Shown: one piece after another, positions 52,888 to 63,270 of the stretch
Numbering within the stretch: position 1 is the first letter of the stretch
How the letters are laid out: each line of letters starts with the position of its first letter
The notes under the pieces: generated by a model
The model's input: the letters and a program-made list of their open reading frames with translations, nothing else
Database searches by the model: none
What the model was told of the DNA's origin: nothing
Source: JBDIVL01 sp039794405
Lineage (GTDB): Bacteria; Planctomycetota; Brocadiia; Brocadiales; Brocadiaceae
Assembly (NCBI GenBank): GCA_039794405.1
Contig: JBDIVL010000017.1
Span: forward strand, 10,083 to 74,082
Direction: 5' to 3'
DNA length: 64,000 nucleotides
Translations under genes and position numbers: made by a program

Positions 52888-53302
52888 TGTCATTTCGAAG
52901 GAGCGGAGCGAGAAATCTTTATTTCGACAACGGGGAAAACCTTACACCCATAATGAAAAGCTATTACGTGTACATTCTTACAAACTGGAACAATAAAGTG
53001 ATGTATGTGGGAATAACTAATAATCTTATACGACGGATTTATGAACATAAAAATAAGATCGTTAAAGGATTTACAGAAAAATACAATGTAAACAAGTTAG
53101 TTTATTTTGAAAAAACCGGAGATGTTATAGCTGCCATTACCAGAGAAAAAGAAATTAAGAAATGGCGAAGAGAGAAGAAGGATCAATTAGTAAATCGCAT
53201 GAATCCTGCATGGAAAGACTTGAGTTTGGAAGGGTTATAAGATTTCTCCTAGAGCCTGCCCTGGGCGGAAGATTTCTCGTCGCTTCACTCCTCGAAATGA
53301 CA
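52888..53302. mobile_element. REP-framed GIY-YIG unit, possible small mobile element
   Basis: A REP-like repeat (52888-52917) and an inverted copy (53271-53302) enclose exactly one GIY-YIG gene. The outer 9-12 bases of the arms match closely (TGTCATTTCG / CGAAATGACA, then GAGAAATC / GATTTCTC). The 415-bp block lies between the two halves of a type III R-M locus, where it is not expected. Small GIY-YIG genes flanked by this kind of repeat are familiar to me from other genomes, but I know of no proof that they move. Confidence 0.5.
52953..53240 (+). CDS. Small GIY-YIG nuclease-domain protein
   Basis: 95 aa from ATG 52953; a frame from 52887 would only translate the REP repeat. The GIY-YIG core is seen as YYVYILTN ... 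VMYVGITNNLIRRIYEHK, with the arginine R and a C-terminal EKEIKKWRREKKDQL in which the metal-binding Glu may lie. It is of the COG2827 (UPF0213-like) single-domain group, with no DNA-binding domain. It may act as a nuclease for its own flanking repeats or for repair; untested. Confidence 0.8.
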   Translation: MKSYYVYILTNWNNKVMYVGITNNLIRRIYEHKNKIVKGFTEKYNVNKLVYFEKTGDVIAAITREKEIKKWRREKKDQLVNRMNPAWKDLSLEGL

Positions 53303-53619
53303 GGAACGAAGGGGGTGAAATGACAGAAATGAGGGATAGAAGTGACAGAAAGAATGGGGCGAAATGACAAAACGAAATAAAATTACAAACTTACTTTCTG
53401 AAATGTCTAAGAAAGATAAAAGCATTAAGAATACGGGATCAAATAAAAAGTCTAATTGGATTTTGACTCAATTTTAGAAGTAAATTAGAAGAAGCAATTT
53501 TTTAACTATTTGATAAATCAATAGTTATAAAAAGTTATTTAGATAGAAATTAGAAGCATTTCGATGAATCTTAGGCAATACTAATCAGAGTTTGATGTTA
53601 AAGAGAGTGAATGTAAGGT
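53303..53619. other. Intergenic sequence before the res remnant
   Basis: Partial repeats of GAAATGACA run to about 53366. A 37-codon frame from ATG 53364 (MTKRNKITNLLSEMSKKDKS) has a plausible composition but no good ribosome-binding site; it may be a fragment of the R-M locus. Nothing else is seen. Confidence 0.35.
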
Positions 53620-55330
53620 GATTATAACTGTATCTACAGGGAAGGGAATTTCGTAATATCCATATCCTTAAACACAGGAACCAGAGAAATTCCCTTAAAA
53701 TTCGCCAGTAAAATAACAAAAATTGTTCGTAATGCGTGGGATTGTGGTGAATTTCTTGCAAAAGTAACGCCTATAACCCAGGATTTACTGAGATTCTGGT
53801 TCTTTGATTCCTTCATGGAAACCCGTCACATTAACTTTCACGCAGGACAACGTCAGGCTATATTAAATACGATTTATGCGCATGAAATACCAAAGCCAGA
53901 GTCTGTATTTGATTTATACTCAATGATAAGCAATGAGATTCTGGCAGAGATGGATTTGAGTTATCAGAAAAAGGACAAATTTAGCCATCCAAAGTATTGC
54001 ATGAAGATGGCAACCGGCACTGGCAAGACGTGGGTAATGAACGCCCTGCTTATCTGGCAGTACTTGAATGCAAGACATGAAGAGAAACCAAGCGGATGCT
54101 ATTCCACGAATTTCCTGCTTGTTGCCCCCGGTTTGATCGTATATGAAAGATTGCTGGACGCATATCTTGGAAAACAAAAAGAAGATGGAAGCCGTGACTT
54201 TGAGACTTCAGACTTTAAGCAGTATGAGAAGCTGTTTATCCTACCTGCATACAGGGATGAAATCTATGGATTTATCCAGACCTGTGTTGTCAGGAAGGAA
54301 GAAATTGGACGTAAAATAACGGGCACAGGTTTAATTGCTATAACCAACTGGCATTTGCTTGCCGGGGAGGAAGAAGGGGTTGATAACAACATTACACCCC
54401 TTGAAGACCCTTCTACAGCAGTAAAAGAAATATTTCCTGTAACGCCAGGCACTTCTGCCGGACATGATTTAAATACCCTGGACAACAAATATTTAAGCGG
54501 TGGTGAGATTGAGTATCTTGCAAATTTAGAAAGTATCGTTGCTTTCAATGATGAGGCACATCACATACACGAGACAAAACGGACGGGGATTGTCTTAGAG
54601 GTTGAGTGGCAGAAGTCGTTGAATAGAATATCGGAAAATAAGGGTAAGAAATTTATTCAAATTGATTTTTCCGCAACCCCCTATGATGTGACAGGAAGCG
54701 GACAGCGCAGTACAAAACATACTTTCCACACATTATTGTTGATTTTGATTTGAGGAGTGCAATTCACGGAGGGCTTGTAAAAACAATCACCCTTGACAGG
54801 AGAAAAGAGATAGCAACCATGGAGCTTGATTTCAGGGCTATGCGCGATGGCAATAAAGTAATAGGATTATCAGAGGGGCAGAAATTGATGCTTCGTGCCG
54901 GTCTAACAAAACTCAAAATCCTGGAAAAGGAATTTACAGATTTTACACAAGATAAAAATGGCATTACTGATAAACATCCCAAGATGCTTGTTATATGCGA
55001 GGACACAGCAGTTTCTCCCTTTGTTGTCGGATTTTTGAAGCAATCAGGAGATCTCGGTGAAGAGAAGATATTATCCAGATTTACCTGGTAGAAACGAAGG
55101 CTCAAAAGGATATTAAAGATGAAAATGTCCTACTGAAGAAGCAGTCATCTCTTGACTGGTTAAAGAAGGTAAATGAACTAAAACCAGATGATCGTGATGG
55201 ATGTGAGTGGTCTTATGCACTCTTGGGTGAAAATACTTTTTATAGCATGAAAGCAAAAGGCGCTTCCACAGAGGAGATACTGGAATATTTAAAAATGACA
55301 AAGCAACATGTTCAGAGAACGCTTTTTTAA
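53620..55330 (+). pseudogene. Type III restriction enzyme subunit (res), frameshifted and internally deleted
   Basis: Coding sequence begins before the apparent ATG at 53815: the upstream codons read AWDCGEFLAKVTPITQDLLR. The helicase part has Walker A MATGTGKT, the DEAH-type box AFNDEAHHIHE and FSATPYDVTGS. The frame breaks near 54720 and goes on as HIIVDFDLRSAIHGGLVKTI to 55091. A deletion then joins it, in a third frame, to the C-terminal piece LVETKAQKDIKDENVLLKKQ ending at 55330. Most of the second RecA domain and the PD-(D/E)XK nuclease are lost. It was the restriction partner of the mod remnant. Confidence 0.82.
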
Positions 55331-55598
55331 ATGTTTTGGTTATTAAGGAAATTAAGGAGCAGAAGGTCTTTGAGATTTTGTTATAGTAAAACAAATTCGA
55401 TTTTAGAAATTTAAGTACTCGAATAGGGCTTAAGATCAAAGGATTCTCCAGAAACTTTTCGAAAAATAGATTTTTTTGACTATAATAGGAGAAAGTTATG
55501 AGCCAAAAATATAATATTTTGGCGGAAGAAGTAAAAAACTATTAGTTGAGGAAGAGAAGAGTTAAATTTTTCAAAACATTTTGGAAGGGAAAAAGAAT

Positions 55599-56594
55599 AT
55601 GGGATTTCCAATACAACGTTTACGCCGGTTACGAAGAAATGAGAATATAAGGAGACTTGTAAGAGAGACGCATCTTTCTCTTGATGATTTGATCATGCCC
55701 CTTTTTGTCAGACCCGGAAAAGGGATTAAACAACCGATATCCTCTATGCCGGGAAATTATCAGATGTCCGTTGATAAACTGGTTGAGGAGGTAAAGGTCA
55801 TAGAAGGGCTTGGTATTCCCGGTATTATCCTCTTTGGGATTCCTGATAAAAAGGATGAGGTGGGTTCCGATGCCTATGCTGATGAAGGCATAATCCAAAA
55901 GGCAATTGTTGCTATAAAGAAAGAGGTAAAGGATATCCTGGTAATTACCGATGTCTGTATGTGTGAATACACCAATCACGGGCACTGTGGATTTATCAAG
56001 AAGGATGATAAGACAGGTCATTTTGAAGTAGACAATGATATGACCCTGGAACTGCTGACAAAAGAGGCTGTTTCTCACGTAAGGGCAGGTGCGGATATTG
56101 TAGCCCCCAGTGACATGATGGATGGTCGTGTGGAGGCGATCCGGGATGCACTTGATGACGAGGGGTTTGACCATATTCCTATTATGGCATACTCGGCGAA
56201 ATACTCCTCTGGTTTTTACGGTCCCTTCCGTGAGGCAGCAGAATCCACACCCGGTTTTGGCGATCGTTCATCGTATCAGATGGACCCACACAACGCTGTT
56301 GAGGCGCTGCGTGAAGTATCCCTTGATATAGAGGAGGGGGCCGATATTGTGATGGTAAAGCCGGCATTGGCCTACCTTGATATTATCCGGATGATAAAAG
56401 ATAATTTCGACTATCCAATTGCAGCTTATAATGTGAGCGGCGAGTTTTCTCTGGTGAAGGCTGCGGCAGAAAAGGGCTGGATTGATGAAAAACGTGTGGC
56501 GCTGGAAATTTTGACAGGAATCAAGCGCGCTGGCGCAGATATGATTCTCACGTATTGGGCAAAGGATGCTGCACAATGGTTGTTGAAGAAGTAA
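55599..56594 (+). CDS. hemB: Delta-aminolevulinic acid dehydratase (porphobilinogen synthase)
   Basis: 331 aa from ATG 55599, with GGAAGGG upstream; a TTG at 55581 would add six residues. Zinc-type cysteines in DVCMCEYTNHGHCG, the Schiff-base lysine in MAYSAKYSSGFYGPFREA and the second lysine in MVKPALAYLDI are all present. It condenses two aminolevulinates to porphobilinogen for haem. Haem-rich organisms such as anammox bacteria need it heavily, but the gene itself is universal. Confidence 0.96.
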   Translation: MGFPIQRLRRLRRNENIRRLVRETHLSLDDLIMPLFVRPGKGIKQPISSMPGNYQMSVDKLVEEVKVIEGLGIPGIILFGIPDKKDEVGSDAYADEGIIQKAIVAIKKEVKDILVITDVCMCEYTNHGHCGFIKKDDKTGHFEVDNDMTLELLTKEAVSHVRAGADIVAPSDMMDGRVEAIRDALDDEGFDHIPIMAYSAKYSSGFYGPFREAAESTPGFGDRSSYQMDPHNAVEALREVSLDIEEGADIVMVKPALAYLDIIRMIKDNFDYPIAAYNVSGEFSLVKAAAEKGWIDEKRVALEILTGIKRAGADMILTYWAKDAAQWLLKK

Positions 56595-56626
56595 AGAACA
56601 GTTTAACGTATAAATAAGGAAGACCA

Positions 56627-57331
56627 ATGATTCTCCTTCGTGATGCAAAAGACATAACGGATGTGGTCGTGAATATACTGCACCCAATTTCCATTGTGGT
56701 GTTTGGTTCTGTTGCCAAAAAGGGAATCGGAGAGGATCTGGACTTATTGATTATTACGGAGGACAGCCCTAAAACATTGAATGAAATCAATCTCATAGTA
56801 AACAAGTGTCTAAAACCATTTTATAAAAGATTTGCCATTGATCCATTCATTATTCCCCGGTCGGTCTTATACGAGTACCATCGTAAAGGCAGTCCGTTTT
56901 TGAGATTAATCTTAAAAGAAGGAAGGTCTTTATATATGAAAGATGCCGTAAAAGAGTGGTTGAAACAGGCAAAAGATGAACTCGATATGGCAAAGTATTT
57001 ACTAAAGGGTGGATATTATAAAGGATCATGCTATCATGCTCAGCAGTCAATAGAAAAATTTATCAAGGCAGGCTTGTTGGCTAAGGGGTGGGAGTTGGAG
57101 AGAATCCATAGCATCGAAAGACTATTATCTCTTTCCAATGATTTTGGGACATCGGTAAGCATCTCAGATGATGATGCCACTTTTATTGATAGTATCTATA
57201 GGGGAAGTAATCCTGCAGAAGCAGGATTACTTCCCCTTGGATAACCCTCTGAATCAGACGCAAAAAGGGCACTCAATATAGCCAATAATACCTGTGCAGA
57301 AATCCAGGTATTGCTGGGGACAAAAGAATAA
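56627..57331 (+). CDS. Fused nucleotidyltransferase-HEPN (MNT-HEPN) protein, cut short by a palindrome
   Basis: The frame opens at ATG 56627 and stops at 57244 (205 aa). Residues about 10-105 form a minimal nucleotidyltransferase domain (VVFGSVAKKG, GEDLDLLIITED; G-S-x-D-L-D). Residues about 108-200 form a HEPN domain (EWLKQAKDELDMAKYLL, CYHAQQSIEKFIKAGLL). The last 14 residues come from a 36-bp perfect palindrome; the stop just after it is followed, in the same frame, by PSESDAKRALNIANNTCAEI and a natural stop at 57331. The palindrome seems to have been inserted into an intact gene. MNT-HEPN pairs are toxin-antitoxin systems in which the MNT AMPylates the HEPN RNase. Confidence 0.8.
57201..57236. 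repeat. Perfect 36-bp palindrome inserted in the HEPN coding region
   Basis: GGGGAAGTAATCCTGC, loop AGAA, and the exact reverse complement. It lies inside a coding frame that is open on both sides, and introduces a stop a few bases later. Length and structure fit a MITE- or REP-like element. Confidence 0.75.
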
Positions 57332-57523
57332 GCAATTGGGAGATATCTCTGATTAATCTCTTTCCTATCCAGTGAATAAATGAATATGCACCCATCCATT
57401 GTTAGTAATCATGTATGCTGCAAGCTGACCGATGATAGCTGATTGCTTATACAATCCAGGTAACTCTTAAAACGTGGCTCTTCTGTGATGATAAATTGCA
57501 GAAAAAGTATTAAAGGAGTGATA
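57332..57523. other. Intergenic sequence
   Basis: No gene or strong structure is seen; the end contains AAAGGAGTGATA, the ribosome-binding site of the next gene. Confidence 0.4.
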
Positions 57524-57913
57524 ATGAACATAGAAGTTATGGCCCTTTGTGATGCTGCAACCGAATCGCAAGGGAAATTAAATATATTGGGTGCATTCGA
57601 CACGATTTATTCAAAAAACCTGCCAGCTACTCATCGTCTTTGTGCCGTTGCACTCAGAATGCGTTTTAGCCAGATAGAAAAGGGAGAGCATAAAATAAGA
57701 CTGAACCTTGTTGATGAAGATGGTAAATTCATATTGCCTGCTTTAGAGACCAAAGCCAAAATAGATTTTCCTCCTCATGTTGATTCATGTGCGATAAATA
57801 TCGTCCTGAACATTCAGGGATTAAAGTTTGAGAAGTACGGTAAATATGCCCTCGATTTGGCTATTGACGGAAGACAGGAGGGTTCACTTCCTATTTATTT
57901 GAGGCAGCCATAG
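57524..57913 (+). CDS. DUF6941 family protein
   Basis: 129 aa from ATG 57524, chosen for AAGGAG nine bases upstream; a frame from 57485 adds 13 residues without a site. The sequence has the pattern of this small beta-rich family: EVMALCDAATESQGKLNILG, AFDTIYSKNLPATH, ALRMRFSQIEKGEHKIRL, ending GKYALDLAIDGRQEGSLPIYL. Function is unknown; proteins of this type occur widely in soil and planctomycete bacteria. Single gene. Confidence 0.75.
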   Translation: MNIEVMALCDAATESQGKLNILGAFDTIYSKNLPATHRLCAVALRMRFSQIEKGEHKIRLNLVDEDGKFILPALETKAKIDFPPHVDSCAINIVLNIQGLKFEKYGKYALDLAIDGRQEGSLPIYLRQP

Positions 57914-58174
57914 CCTGAATCGTGTAGAGCAAAAGCCATTTTTCTTAAAAAATTAGAGTATTTGGTCCTGTATACCTTAAATTATATAATTTTTTTGTTT
58001 TACCAGAAAATTATTGTCTACGACGAACTTACCATCAAGCGTCCCACCCAAGAGCAAAAGAAATTAGATCAAACATAAATTCAGAAAACGGAGAAAAATG
58101 AATAGTTTAATCAGCCTTTTTCCCATAAGTAATTGATACTTAATCCATAAAAACTAATGTAAGGATAATTATAA

Positions 58175-61100
58175 GTGAGTGAAGGAAAAAACGACAATAT
58201 GCAGTCTTGCGGTCATATTCGTGATAAGGCAATTCGCCTTTTTACATACCTTCTAGAACTTACTCAATTACGCAGTAAAGTTATCAGGGCTATTGAAAAT
58301 TATGATAGTGTGATGTGGCTTTCTGATATTCCCCATGAGCAGGAGTGTTTTACGCTAGCATGGGGTGCAGCACGAGATGAGAATGAAGAAGTTTGGTTAG
58401 AAATTAAGAAACCGAAGCTTTTACCTTTCCCTCCCCCATCTGAAGAAATTAGTCCTTGGGTAAAAGAATCAGACCTTGCAGATTCATCAAAAGATGAGCC
58501 AGAATTACTTCAACGCATTCCCGTACCTGTTATTCAGACACAAACTAATCAAACAGATACATCACTCTCAGAAACAAAGTATATTGAACTCAATGATCAC
58601 TTACACATCCTTGATCTATGGTCCGAATACCTTGAGAAAGAATGGAAACCATGGGCGAAGGAATGTAAGAGATTGAAAAGGGTTCAAGCATGTTATGCAA
58701 AACTATTTTCCATGTATCAAAAACAGAAAAGCCTGGGTGAAACATATGAGATTATCATTGGCTTTGGTTTATTGAGTTGGCAAACTCCGAATAATCAAAA
58801 GATATTCCGACATCTTATTACTGTACAAGCCACGATCATGTTTGACTCTTATAGTGGAACACTTTCCGTTGTTTCACCAGCAGAGGGAATAAAATTAACT
58901 CTAGAGCAGGATATGTTAGAGGCTTCAGAGCGTCCAATTCCCGATGACCAAAACAAAATAGAACAAAAGATTTCCGAAATCGATGATGCAATCTGGAATA
59001 CGGCAAAGATTGAAGAAGTACTGCGGAGTTGGGTTTACTCAGTATCTTCTGAGGGCACTTATAAAAGAGATCTTACCCGATCTGTTGAATCCACTCATAA
59101 GCCGTTTGTTTCCTATAGCCCAGCAATTATTCTTCGTAAGCGAACGAGTCGGGGGCTTGTAAAAGTTTATCAGGATATCATTGAACAATTAAGATCGGGT
59201 AATGAAATTCCACCTGGTGTTATTCGAGTTGTCGAAATTATTGATGACCGTCATGGTAATGATGGCAGTTCTGGTGTTATGAGTGGTATAAATGAGTTTC
59301 ATGAAATATTTTTTCCATTACCCGCAAATGATGAACAAAAGAGGATTATTGAGACTCTCAATGCCCATCAAGGAGTATTAGTTCAAGGGCCTCCTGGAAC
59401 TGGTAAAAGTCACACTATTGTAAATCTTATCTGTCATCTTTTGGCTACAGGCAAAAAGGTACTGGTTACTAGCCAAACACCTCGTGCTTTGAAAGTGCTC
59501 AAGGAAAAAATACTCAATGAAGGGAGTACCAGAAACATAGCTCCTCTCTGTGTAAGTCTTCTTGGGCATGACAGTTCTGCCCTGAAAGATATGGAAGATG
59601 CAGTTTTGGGTATTGTAGAGCATTTACACAGATGGGATTCTCAACGCAATTCTCAACGTATTTGTGAATTAAGGCAAGAACTTGATAAACTTCGAAGAAA
59701 AAATGATGGTTTAACCCGACAACTTCGAGAAATACGCGAACGAGAAACATATGTTCACTCTCTACTGGATGGTTTATATCATGGCAAAGCTCAACAGATT
59801 GCGCAACATATAGCAAGAGAACAAATAAAATATCACTGGATAATGCCAATTCAAGTCAATCTGACTGAAGCGCCACCCTTAACCAATCAGGAAGCTCTTG
59901 AATTGTTAAGACTTTACCGTGAATTATTTCCGGAACGTATTAATGAAGTAAGAAGACCTATTGTTTTCTTAGGTGAAATACCTACACCTGAAGAGTTTAT
60001 TAAATTGTGTGATAAGGAAAAGCTTGCACAAGCCAATTACGACCAGTTTGCTAATATCACCCAATCTGATATTTATAGAAGAATGAAGTCATTAAATACT
60101 GATCATTGTAATCAATTGAAAGATGCTATTGATATGTTACAAACTACACGTATAAGTATTCTCAGGAATAGTCAGCCTTGGATTGACAAGGCAGTAAACG
60201 ATATCCTTTCCAATCGTGATCGTGTTTGGAGAGAATTATATGATAAGTCATCTAAACTACTCGATGGACTTTTGAAAAAGGCTCAGGATGCTGAAGAAAG
60301 AACTATAAACTTACCAAAGGACTATGATAGAGTAGTAATTCTTACAGATGCGAAAACACTTCTAGAACACTTGCAAAATGGCGGGGGATTTGGTATCCCT
60401 GTCTTTCGTCCAAAACCAATAAAATCTGCATGGTACATCATTAGCAAAACCAAAGTGAATGGTAAACTATGCAATGAGATACATACTATCAAAATCCTCA
60501 TTGATACTCTTGTTGTTGAAGAGATACTCGATAAACTCTGGTCATATTGGAAATCCTATATAAACCGTATTGAAAGTAGTCTCTCTTCACAGGTTATAGA
60601 ACTTGAATATTTGTGTAATCAACTCAAGGATGTATTAAACTTACACAAACTTACTGAAGAAGCTATGACTGTAAGTAAAGATATTGTAGGTTTACCACTA
60701 CCAGCCTGGCAAAATACGGAAAATGTCGAAATGTATCAGCGAATATTGGAAGGTATTATTCATGAACAAAATCTAGAAGATATAAGAAGTACCTTAAATA
60801 AAGCGGATCAGGTATTCAGAATGGCATTAACGAAACCCGATGTGCACCCAGTGGTCACAGAGGGATACCGTGCGCTTTTGGAGCGTGATGAAAAGGCTTA
60901 TGGTGTATTTTATGAGAAGCTTTTAAATTTAAATGGAGATCGAAATAGTTTTATACGACAATTGGAGCTTGAGAAAAAACTTAGTAAAGCCGCGCCATCA
61001 ATCGTTTGCTATATAAAAGCAAAAGTTCATGAGGCATCATTGGATGGATATTTAGCATGTTTTGTTGAGAGTTGGCGATGGGCACAGGTAAAGACATGGA

Positions 61101-63142
61101 TTGAAAAGTATATCGAAGGTGCCAGTGAGGCACAAATAAGTCATGAGATTCATGATATTCAGCACCGGATTGGTATTATTACCGGAAGTTTGGCTGCTGC
61201 TATGGCATGGAGTAATTGTCTCAATCGGCTCATAAATTCTCCATATGAACGGGAGTCTCTTATTGCGTGGAAGCAGGCAATGAGACGAGGAGGTAAATGG
61301 ACAGGAAAGCGCGTTGAAATACATCGAAGAGATGCAAGGAAACTTATGGAAGTTTGTCTTAATGCAATTCAATCATGGATTATGCCTCTGTATCGTGTTG
61401 CAGAAACAATTAAACCCACCAGGGATGCCTTTGATGTTGTAATTATAGATGAAGCTAGCCAATCGGGTCCAGAAGCCTTCTTCTTGCAGTTCATTGCAAA
61501 AAAAATCATTGTAGTTGGTGATGACATGCAAATCAGCCCTGAGTCGATTGGTGTTACGCGTGATGATGTAGATCGTTTACAAGATCGATATATAAAGGAT
61601 TTGCCATTGCCGCATATTGGAGCATTAGGAGTCGAAGAGACGTCTTTTTTCCATTTAGCCGAAATCCTATTTGGTGGCCGTATTATTCTCAGAGAACATT
61701 TTCGTTGCATGCCAGAAATTATCCAGTTTTCCAATGAACTCTGCTATCGAAACACTCCATTGATTCCACTGAGACAGTATCCACCCAACCGACTTAAACC
61801 TGTAGTTACACGGTATGTGCCTGAAGGTTACCGTGAAGGTGATACTCGTACGCCCCGGAATCCACCTGAAGCAGAGGAAATTGTTAAAATAATTTCAGAA
61901 TGTTGTAAGAATCCGGTATATGAGAACAAAACAATGGGTGTAATCAGTTTGCTTGGAGAATATCAAGTGCGCCTTATCGAGCAAAAACTGTTAGAGTATC
62001 TTGAACCAGAGGAAATTGAACGGAGAAATTTAATTTGCGGTGATGCCTATGCATTTCAGGGTGATGAAAGGGATGTTATATTCCTGAGTCTTGTAGCCGC
62101 TCCGGGGGAAACTGCCATGACCGCTCTTACGAGTCAAAGATATATGCGTCGCTTTAATGTCGCAGCAAGTCGCGCACGGGATCAGATGTGGTTATTCCAT
62201 ACACCAACGATAAACGACTTTCGGAATAAAGAATGTTTGCGATATAAATTATTGAGTTATTGTCTGAATCCAAAGGTACAATCTTCAAGTATAGAAGGGA
62301 TAAATATAGAGCAACTAAAATCTGAAGCAAGTAATAGAAACCGAACGGAAGATAATTTTCCAAAACCATTTGGTAGCTGGTTTGAAATAGATGTATTTTT
62401 ACAAATTATTGGTAAGGGCTACCGGGTTATTCCACAGTTTGAATTTGCTGGATATTTTATTGACATGGTTGTAGAGGGAATGCATGGTCGCCTGGCAGTT
62501 GAGTGCGATGGTGATAAATGGCATGGGCCTGATAGATACGAAAATGATATGATGCGCCAAAGAATGCTTGAGCGTTGTGGGTGGACTTTTTGGCGTATAC
62601 GTGGAAGTGAGTTCTATTATAATCCTGAGAGAGCTTTGTCGTCCTTATGGGAGTTACTAAAGAAGCTTCGTATCGCTCCAGGTGGTGAAGATATTGAAAT
62701 TATTGATAATAAATTTAAAGAAAATAATAACTCAAAAAATGAAGAAAAGAAGGATTCTCCATCATCCCGACATAAAGAATGTCTTAAAAATGAGAAGATC
62801 GTGGACAGAGAGCAAATAAAGAAAGATAATCAAAACGAATTCCAGAAACAACTGAGCTTATTTAGTTCTCAAAAAAAGACTGGCAAATATGCTGATCGTG
62901 AAGAAAAGTTAGAAGCGATACTCTCAATAATGCCTTCCCAAGAGCCAATGTTGAGAGGCGAGGCTATTCGTGTGGCAGCAAAATCCTTGAAAGACAAAGG
63001 ACGTATTGAATTCCAAAGAGTAAGAGAAAATGGATACGTTTGGAATGAATTCAAAGCTGCGATTACATTGGGGATACGTCGAGGTCTTCTCGATGGTGAT
63101 AATACAACCATTTGGAAAGTTAATTTAAATGGTTTGTTATGA
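58175..63142 (+). CDS. Giant SF1 helicase with C-terminal Vsr/DUF559-type nuclease
   Basis: 1655 aa from GTG 58175, with AAGGA upstream. N-terminal ~380 residues are unassigned. Walker A GPPGTGKS is at 405-412; a coiled-coil insertion lies at about 470-1060; DEASQ is at 1092-1096; VVGDDMQISPE follows; FQGDERDVIFLSLV and NVAASRARDQMW close the helicase. The nuclease is near 1410-1510: E1443-C-D1445-G-D-K-W-H-G, RYENDMMRQRMLERCGW and FWRIRGSEFY. A charged linker leads to a C-terminal helical part (about 1575-1655) like DUF3320, with WNEFKAAITLGIRRG. Related in plan to the 1175-aa helicase at 2035 but not a duplicate. Probably anti-phage; a stand-alone effector or partner of the following gene. 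Confidence 0.85.
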   Translation: MSEGKNDNMQSCGHIRDKAIRLFTYLLELTQLRSKVIRAIENYDSVMWLSDIPHEQECFTLAWGAARDENEEVWLEIKKPKLLPFPPPSEEISPWVKESDLADSSKDEPELLQRIPVPVIQTQTNQTDTSLSETKYIELNDHLHILDLWSEYLEKEWKPWAKECKRLKRVQACYAKLFSMYQKQKSLGETYEIIIGFGLLSWQTPNNQKIFRHLITVQATIMFDSYSGTLSVVSPAEGIKLTLEQDMLEASERPIPDDQNKIEQKISEIDDAIWNTAKIEEVLRSWVYSVSSEGTYKRDLTRSVESTHKPFVSYSPAIILRKRTSRGLVKVYQDIIEQLRSGNEIPPGVIRVVEIIDDRHGNDGSSGVMSGINEFHEIFFPLPANDEQKRIIETLNAHQGVLVQGPPGTGKSHTIVNLICHLLATGKKVLVTSQTPRALKVLKEKILNEGSTRNIAPLCVSLLGHDSSALKDMEDAVLGIVEHLHRWDSQRNSQRICELRQELDKLRRKNDGLTRQLREIRERETYVHSLLDGLYHGKAQQIAQHIAREQIKYHWIMPIQVNLTEAPPLTNQEALELLRLYRELFPERINEVRRPIVFLGEIPTPEEFIKLCDKEKLAQANYDQFANITQSDIYRRMKSLNTDHCNQLKDAIDMLQTTRISILRNSQPWIDKAVNDILSNRDRVWRELYDKSSKLLDGLLKKAQDAEERTINLPKDYDRVVILTDAKTLLEHLQNGGGFGIPVFRPKPIKSAWYIISKTKVNGKLCNEIHTIKILIDTLVVEEILDKLWSYWKSYINRIESSLSSQVIELEYLCNQLKDVLNLHKLTEEAMTVSKDIVGLPLPAWQNTENVEMYQRILEGIIHEQNLEDIRSTLNKADQVFRMALTKPDVHPVVTEGYRALLERDEKAYGVFYEKLLNLNGDRNSFIRQLELEKKLSKAAPSIVCYIKAKVHEASLDGYLACFVESWRWAQVKTWIEKYIEGASEAQISHEIHDIQHRIGIITGSLAAAMAWSNCLNRLINSPYERESLIAWKQAMRRGGKWTGKRVEIHRRDARKLMEVCLNAIQSWIMPLYRVAETIKPTRDAFDVVIIDEASQSGPEAFFLQFIAKKIIVVGDDMQISPESIGVTRDDVDRLQDRYIKDLPLPHIGALGVEETSFFHLAEILFGGRIILREHFRCMPEIIQFSNELCYRNTPLIPLRQYPPNRLKPVVTRYVPEGYREGDTRTPRNPPEAEEIVKIISECCKNPVYENKTMGVISLLGEYQVRLIEQKLLEYLEPEEIERRNLICGDAYAFQGDERDVIFLSLVAAPGETAMTALTSQRYMRRFNVAASRARDQMWLFHTPTINDFRNKECLRYKLLSYCLNPKVQSSSIEGINIEQLKSEASNRNRTEDNFPKPFGSWFEIDVFLQIIGKGYRVIPQFEFAGYFIDMVVEGMHGRLAVECDGDKWHGPDRYENDMMRQRMLERCGWTFWRIRGSEFYYNPERALSSLWELLKKLRIAPGGEDIEIIDNKFKENNNSKNEEKKDSPSSRHKECLKNEKIVDREQIKKDNQNEFQKQLSLFSSQKKTGKYADREEKLEAILSIMPSQEPMLRGEAIRVAAKSLKDKGRIEFQRVRENGYVWNEFKAAITLGIRRGLLDGDNTTIWKVNLNGLL

Positions 63143-63270
63143 GAAAATAGAATGTTGATGCAGTCTGAGTATAATTTATTGAATAGTTTGAGAAGCGGCT
63201 TAAGCCTGAAATTGATGAAGGGATTTATTATCCTTGCAGAAAAGTAATCTTGAATGGAGTAGAAACTATT

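Noticed and set aside
55629..56174. Long reverse-strand frame (181 codons)
   Set aside because: It lies wholly antisense to hemB, which is certain; such shadow frames are expected.
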